Source: DATLYH01 sp035575035
GTDB lineage: Bacteria > Planctomycetota > Planctomycetia > Gemmatales > Gemmataceae
Assembly: GCA_035575035.1 (NCBI GenBank)
Contig: DATLYH010000356.1
Span: 1 to 19,417, forward strand
Length of the DNA: 19,417 bases
Direction of reading: 5' to 3'
The position numbers and the translations under genes were made by a program. A model generated the notes under the pieces. That model saw nothing but the letters and a program-made list of their open reading frames with translations, searched no databases and was not told where the DNA came from. The stretch's first letter is position 1; each line of letters starts with the position of its first letter. Positions 15,091 through 19,417 of this stretch are shown here, piece after piece.

Positions 15091-16815
15091 ATGAGAGTTC
15101 ACCGTCTTCCGCGTCGTTTCGGGGCCATCTTGCTGCTGCTCGCCGTCTGGGCGGTCCTCCCCCACGCCCTGGGGCAGAAGGAGCAGGGGGGGAGCACGAA
15201 GAGTTATCCATTCGTTTTCCGCGATGTCACCCAGGAAGCGGGACTCCTTCCTGATATAGCCGGCATCCGGGGGCACGGCGCCGGTTGGGGCGATGTGGAC
15301 GGCGACGGCTGGATCGACCTCTACGTTGGTACGTTCCACACGGCCGGCGCGAAGCCCAACCTCCTCTTCCGCAATGTGAAGGGAAAGTTCCGCCTCGACG
15401 GGCAGGAGGCTCTGCGCATTTCTACCCGGGCCACGGGGGTGATCTTCGCCGACCTGGACAATGACGGCGATCTTGACCTGTACGTCGGCAGCATGCCGGC
15501 CGGCAAGGACCGGAAGCCGGCCGCCCGCGAAGGGCCGGTGGCTGTGGGCTGCACTCTTTTCCGCAACGACGGCGACGGTAAATTCACCAACATCTCTGCG
15601 GGGAACGGCGCCTGCCCTCCGGCCTTCGGCGGCCGCAGCGCCACCGTGCTCGACTACGACGGCGACGGACTGCTCGACCTGCTGGTGGGGGAAGACCCCC
15701 TTCCCGGTTACAACGGCTCGCCGACTAAAAGTTCCCGCCTGTTCCGCAACCTTGGCAACCTCCGGTTCCAGGACGTGTCCCGGGAGGCCGGCCTACCCGA
15801 AGGCATCCCCGGCCTGGGGGTGGCCGCCGCCGACGTCAACAACGACGGCTGGCCTGACTTCTTCCTGGCTGCTCAGGGGGGTGGCAATGTCCTCTTCCTT
15901 AACGACGGCAAGGGTCGGTTCCGCGAGGCGCCCGACTCCCGCAAGGTCTTCGCTTGGGAAGGCGCCGGCGGCGATAACATGGTCTGCGGCGTCTGCTTCG
16001 CCGATGTCAACCGCGACGGCCTGCTCGACGCCGTGCTCGGCCAGCACTACCAGACGCCGTGGCGGAGTCCGGTGCCGGTCCGATTGTACCTCAATCGCGG
16101 CATCAAGGATGGCAATCCCATTTTCGAGGACGTGACCGAGCAAGTTGGCCTCCGGCCGCTGCCGATGAAGGGGCCGCACGTGGAATTGCAGGACTTCGAC
16201 AACGACGGCTGGCCCGACCTGTACGTCAGCATGGTCAAGTTCGCCGACGGCAAGCCCTATCCGCTCATCTACAAACACCTGGGCGTGACGGGCGGCCTGC
16301 CGCGCTTCCGCGAGGATGCGCTGGCAGTCAACGACTTTCCCACCCCAGAGGACCGGGCCATCAAACGGACCGGCGACCTGTTTGACAAGATTCTCCGGGA
16401 GAAGAAGATCATCTACATGGCCGCCGCTCCGTCAGGCGACTACGACAACGACGGCCGGCTCGACCTGTTCCTCGCCAACTGGTGGGCCGAAGCGCCGTCG
16501 CTGCTGCTGCGCAACGAGACGCCGGGCGGCAGCTGGCTGCAGGTGCAGGTGCAAGGGGACAAGGGGGTCAACCGCATGGGCATCGGCGCGCGGGTGAAGG
16601 TCTACTCCGCGGGCAAGCTCGGCGACGCCGCGGCCTTGCTCGGCTGCCGGGACATCGGCGTGGGCTACGGCTACGCCTCGGGGCAGGCCGCGGTCGCTCA
16701 CTTCGGCCTGGGCAAGGAAACGGTCGTCGATGTCGAGGTGATCCTGCCGCACGGCAAGGGGACCCTGGTACGCAGAGGCATCAAGGCAAACCAGCGGCTG
16801 ACCGTGAAACCATGA
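15091..16815 (+). CDS. Secreted FG-GAP/VCBS repeat protein with ASPIC/UnbV C-terminus
   Basis: The 574-aa exported protein has a signal peptide (MRVHRLPRRFGAILLLLAVWAVLPHALG, cleavage near 28). It then has a propeller of FG-GAP-type repeats with seven calcium-binding loops of the form DxDxDGxxD: 68-76, 121-129, 188-196, 248-256, 305-313, 368-376 and 450-458. The C-terminus (about 494-572: RMGIGARVKVYSAGK, GYGYASGQAAVAHFGLG, VDVEVILPHGKG) matches the ASPIC/UnbV domain. Such proteins are extracellular, possibly binding proteins or polysaccharides; ligands are unknown. ATG 15091 is chosen for the signal peptide and GAGGGAG upstream. The stop overlaps an in-frame ATG of the next gene, but that gene has a better start 36 nt on. 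Confidence 0.92.
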   Translation: MRVHRLPRRFGAILLLLAVWAVLPHALGQKEQGGSTKSYPFVFRDVTQEAGLLPDIAGIRGHGAGWGDVDGDGWIDLYVGTFHTAGAKPNLLFRNVKGKFRLDGQEALRISTRATGVIFADLDNDGDLDLYVGSMPAGKDRKPAAREGPVAVGCTLFRNDGDGKFTNISAGNGACPPAFGGRSATVLDYDGDGLLDLLVGEDPLPGYNGSPTKSSRLFRNLGNLRFQDVSREAGLPEGIPGLGVAAADVNNDGWPDFFLAAQGGGNVLFLNDGKGRFREAPDSRKVFAWEGAGGDNMVCGVCFADVNRDGLLDAVLGQHYQTPWRSPVPVRLYLNRGIKDGNPIFEDVTEQVGLRPLPMKGPHVELQDFDNDGWPDLYVSMVKFADGKPYPLIYKHLGVTGGLPRFREDALAVNDFPTPEDRAIKRTGDLFDKILREKKIIYMAAAPSGDYDNDGRLDLFLANWWAEAPSLLLRNETPGGSWLQVQVQGDKGVNRMGIGARVKVYSAGKLGDAAALLGCRDIGVGYGYASGQAAVAHFGLGKETVVDVEVILPHGKGTLVRRGIKANQRLTVKP

Positions 16816-16850
16816 ATCGGACGAGCCGATACACTCCCGAGGAGACAACC

Positions 16851-18242
16851 ATGCGTTACCTGAGTTGGAAGACCGGGGCGGCCGCCTTCGCCGGCGCCCT
16901 GCTGTTCACCATGGTGACGGCGGCGCAGGATGCCGCCCCCAAGCAAGAGGCCAAGAAAAAGGGGAAGGCGGCCGCCCCGGCCGAGCCGACTTACCCGCCG
17001 AGCCTGCCCGGCGGCAAGGCGGTGGCCACCGATCGGTCCGACGACTTCCTTAAGCCGACCGCCCCGCTGCGGGAGGGCGTCACCATCGCCCGGACCCCGC
17101 CGACGGTGGACTTTCTCTATTATCCGGGGCAGACCTATCCCGGCAGGCCGTGGTCCAACTGGGGTGACAGCCTCGCCGCCAACGGCAAGTATTACGCCTC
17201 CATCGGCGACCATCTCGCCCCCGCCGGCAATGCCTTTGTTTACGAATATGACCCGGAAACCAAGAAGTTCCGTCTCCTGGCCGATGTCCGCAAGATCCTC
17301 AACCTGCCGGAAGGGCATTACACCCCGGGCAAGATCCACGGCCGGATCGACCTCGGCGACGATGGCTGGCTCTACTTCTCGACCCACCGCGGCTCCCCCC
17401 GTGTAACCACCGACCAGTACCACTACAAGGGGGACTGGATCCTCCGCGCCCATCCGCAGACAGGCAAGGCGGAAGTGGTTGTCCAGGGACCGGTGCCCAA
17501 GCATTGCATTCCTAACAGTGTCCTTGACCCGAAGCGGCTGATCTTCTACGGCGGTACCGCGGCCGGCACCGGCAGCGAGGATGAGGGCATCCAGTTCTTC
17601 GCCTACGATGTCAAGAACCGGAAACTCCTTTACTCCGGCCCCGACGGCCCGTCGCGCTACATGATCTTTGCTCGCTCGACCGGCAGGGTCTATTACACGC
17701 CGCGCAACGAGCTAAGCCCACTGATGCGGTATGACCCGGAGAAAGGGGGCTCGCCGGAGCGGGTGGAGGGCCAAATCGGCATCCGGGCCGCCACCCAGGA
17801 GACACCCCAGGGGATCGTCTACACGGTGTCGCAGGGCCAGGGAGGGCGGGAAGCGACCCTCTATTCCTTCAACGTCAAGACCGAGGCGATCAAGGTGCTG
17901 GGGCCGGCCCCGGTCGGCAAGCAGACCTACATCGCCACGCTCGACGCCGACCCAACCGGCCGTTACATCTACTACATGCCGGGCGCCCACGGCGGCAGCG
18001 AGACGGACGGCACCCCGGTGGTGCAGTTCGATGTCAAGACCCGGCAGAAAAAGGTGATCGCCTTCCTGCATCCGTTCTACCAGAACAAGTACGGCTGCAC
18101 CCTCAAGGGGACATACAGCGCCGCGGTCGATCCGAAGGGGGACAAGCTCTACATCACCTGGAACGCCAGCCGCGGCGGCCGGGCCTGGGATTCGTGCGCC
18201 CTGACGGTCATCCACATCCCTGAATCAGAACGGCAGCCGTAG
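16851..18242 (+). CDS. Secreted beta-propeller-like protein
   Basis: The 463-aa protein has a signal peptide (MRYLSWKTGAAAFAGALLFTMVTAAQ), a Lys/Ala-rich linker (28-48) and a C-terminal domain with repeated short strands. Each has the pattern of an aromatic strand, a turn, and x-x-D-P-x-G/T/K: VYEYDPETKKF (130-140), AYDVKNRKLLY (251-261), MRYDPEKGG (292-300), SFNVKTEAIKVL (339-350), DADPTGRYIYYMPG (365-378) and DPKGDKLYITW (427-437). This suggests a propeller with seven or so blades, like the WD40/PQQ-like groups. No enzyme motif is recognised. ATG 16851 follows GAGGAGA; ATG 16812 overlapping the previous stop is the alternative. The 35-nt gap indicates co-transcription with the FG-GAP gene. 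Confidence 0.85.
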   Translation: MRYLSWKTGAAAFAGALLFTMVTAAQDAAPKQEAKKKGKAAAPAEPTYPPSLPGGKAVATDRSDDFLKPTAPLREGVTIARTPPTVDFLYYPGQTYPGRPWSNWGDSLAANGKYYASIGDHLAPAGNAFVYEYDPETKKFRLLADVRKILNLPEGHYTPGKIHGRIDLGDDGWLYFSTHRGSPRVTTDQYHYKGDWILRAHPQTGKAEVVVQGPVPKHCIPNSVLDPKRLIFYGGTAAGTGSEDEGIQFFAYDVKNRKLLYSGPDGPSRYMIFARSTGRVYYTPRNELSPLMRYDPEKGGSPERVEGQIGIRAATQETPQGIVYTVSQGQGGREATLYSFNVKTEAIKVLGPAPVGKQTYIATLDADPTGRYIYYMPGAHGGSETDGTPVVQFDVKTRQKKVIAFLHPFYQNKYGCTLKGTYSAAVDPKGDKLYITWNASRGGRAWDSCALTVIHIPESERQP

Positions 18243-18266
18243 CGCCCTCTGGAAGCCCGCCGCACC

Positions 18267-18327
18267 TGGAAGCCGGCGGCGCCCGCGAAGGCGGAAGATG
18301 CAACTTTCGCCGTGCTTCCGGCTTCCA
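18267..18327. other. Extended hairpin after the propeller gene
   Basis: TGGAAGCCGG (18267-18276) pairs perfectly with CCGGCTTCCA (18318-18327). Inside, GGCGGAAG (18290-18297) pairs with CTTTCGCC (18304-18311) around a 6-nt loop. There is no T tract. It may be a factor-dependent terminator or a repeat relic. The remainder of 18243-18554 holds a smaller inverted repeat near 18341-18360 and the promoter candidate before the DUF1080 gene. Confidence 0.5.
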
Positions 18328-18468
18328 TCCCAAGTAGCAGGCATGCTCCGGCGTGCGCAGGCACCGGTGGCTTTCCTCCCGTCGCGCTTGACCGCTGAAC
18401 TCACGCCATGCCATTCTCCGCCAAGATGGTCGCCGGCGCGGACGCTGCCGGCACCGCGGCTAAACTAT

Positions 18469-18497
18469 TTGCATTACCGCCGCCATCGTTGTACCCT
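18469..18497 (+). promoter_or_regulatory. Weak promoter candidate for DUF1080 gene
   Basis: TTGCAT (18469-18474) and TACCCT (18492-18497) are 17 nt apart. Each matches only 3 of 6 consensus bases, so this is a guess based on spacing and the 312-bp gap to the previous gene. Confidence 0.2.
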
Positions 18498-18554
18498 CGC
18501 TGACAGCCCCGGCGGTGGGCCGGGGCCGATCCGCATTCCGAGGAGGTTGCTTCC

Positions 18555-19316
18555 ATGCGCTGGATCTGCCGAATATTCCCCTGCGCCGCTCTGGTCCTGG
18601 CCGCCGGCCTGACGCTGTCGGCTGCCGACAACGTTCCGCCGCCCGGCTTCACCGCGCTGTTCAACGGCAAGGACCTGACCGGCTGGAAGGTGCCGATGGG
18701 CGATAACGGCCACTGGAAGGTGGTGGACGGCGTCATCGACTACGACGCCAAGAGCGAGGCCAAGGGGGACAAAAACCTCTACACCGAGCGGTCATTCCGT
18801 GACTTCATCCTGTTGATCGACTGGCGGCTGAAGCTGGAGCCGGCCTTCAAGAACAAGAACGTGCCGATCATCCTCCCCGACGGCAGCCATCTCAAGGACG
18901 CCAGCGGCAAGGAGGTGCTCATCGAGATCGATGATGTTGATTCCGGCATCTATCTGCGCGGCTCAGGACGGCATCAAGTCAACATCTGGATGTGGCCGAT
19001 TGGGTCGGGCGAGGTCTACAGCATTCGCCGAGACAAGAGCTTGCCGCCCGAGGTCCGCGCCGCCGTCACCCCCCGGAAGCGCATGGACCGGCCGCGGGGC
19101 GAATGGAACACGTTCGAGATCACCCTGAAAGGGGACCGGCTCTGGGTGAAGCTGAATGGCGAGGAGGTCATCAGCAACGCCCAGCTGCCGGGCATCCCCG
19201 AGGAAGGCCCGATCGCCTTGCAGCACCACGGCAGTTGGAACGAGAAGACCAAGCAATGGAACGGCCCGCCCAGCCTGATCCAGTTCCGCAACATTTACAT
19301 CAAGGAGCTAAAGTAG
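18555..19316 (+). CDS. DUF1080 (3-keto-disaccharide hydrolase-type) secreted protein
   Basis: The 253-aa exported protein has a signal peptide (MRWICRIFPCAALVLAAGLTLSAA). It is followed by one DUF1080 domain with a concanavalin/laminin-G-like jelly-roll fold: GFTALFNGKDLTGWKV (31-46), WKVVDGVIDY (54-63), DFILLIDWRLK (83-93), DSGIYLRG (129-136), GEWNTFEITLKGDRLWVKLNG (182-202) and GPIALQHHG (218-226). Some DUF1080 members have been described as 3-keto-glycoside or 3-keto-disaccharide hydrolases; whether this one is active cannot be read here. GAGGAGG precedes ATG 18555. It is the last gene of the exported set and is followed directly by a repeat array. Confidence 0.93.
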   Translation: MRWICRIFPCAALVLAAGLTLSAADNVPPPGFTALFNGKDLTGWKVPMGDNGHWKVVDGVIDYDAKSEAKGDKNLYTERSFRDFILLIDWRLKLEPAFKNKNVPIILPDGSHLKDASGKEVLIEIDDVDSGIYLRGSGRHQVNIWMWPIGSGEVYSIRRDKSLPPEVRAAVTPRKRMDRPRGEWNTFEITLKGDRLWVKLNGEEVISNAQLPGIPEEGPIALQHHGSWNEKTKQWNGPPSLIQFRNIYIKELK

Positions 19317-19329
19317 GTAACTTCAAACG

Positions 19330-19417
19330 GCGAGCGGCCGGCGAGCGGCCAGCGAGCGGCCGGCGTCAGCCGGCGTCAGCCGGCGAACGGCCGGCGAGCG
19401 GCCGGTGAGCGGCCGGC
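19330..19417 (+). repeat. Tandem GC-rich repeat array running off the window
   Basis: Eight units follow one another without linkers: three of GCGAGCGGCC(G/A), two of GCGTCAGCCG, then GCGAACGGCCG, GCGAGCGGCCG and GTGAGCGGCCG. Units are 10 or 11 bp. The array starts 14 nt after the DUF1080 stop codon and continues past the window edge. It is composed of the same words as the repeats at 7013 and 10177 but in a collapsed, reiterated form. Confidence 0.85.

Overview
This is a high-GC window whose gene content points to the Planctomycetota, most likely a Gemmata-like lineage. The strongest indicators are the paired DUF1549/DUF1553 (planctomycete cytochrome-like) and DUF1501 proteins, a secreted FG-GAP/ASPIC protein, a DUF1080 protein, and many GC-rich hairpin repeats between genes. 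The assignment rests on family knowledge; no rRNA or tRNA is present to confirm it.

Layout. Positions 1-3086 (+) hold the 3' part of a sensor histidine kinase, a Kdo-hydroxylase-like protein whose distal metal-binding His appears to be Tyr, and a ComF-type phosphoribosyltransferase with a possible leaderless promoter. Positions 3087-5240 are accessory in character: a decayed transposase fragment (-), a 69-aa Pro-rich small protein, a 33-aa single-pass membrane peptide, a small secreted protein with a strong intrinsic terminator, and a thioredoxin-like gene with an in-frame TGA exactly where the first Cys of the CxxC active site belongs. Positions 5234-6652 (-) are a phosphoribosyltransferase and an alpha/beta hydrolase, probably co-transcribed. 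Positions 6683-7040 carry an array of short hairpin repeats. A phenylacetate-CoA-ligase-like enzyme (-) and a membrane M28 peptidase (+) follow, divergently transcribed. A BON-domain gene (-) comes next. Its roughly 225-nt leader contains a near-consensus promoter and an intrinsic terminator with alternative pairings, suggesting an attenuator or a small RNA.

Positions 11098-19316 (+) hold five exported proteins in a row: DUF1549/DUF1553 cytochrome-like, Tat-exported DUF1501, FG-GAP/ASPIC, a beta-propeller-like protein and DUF1080. In planctomycetes such sets are usually linked to envelope or extracytoplasmic catabolism of complex carbohydrates, but no substrate can be read from the sequence.

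The observations most worth following up are the UGA-containing thioredoxin (selenoprotein or pseudogene), the structured leader of the BON gene, and three intergenic repeat families that share one hairpin plan (GC-rich stem closed by a GNNA-type tetraloop).
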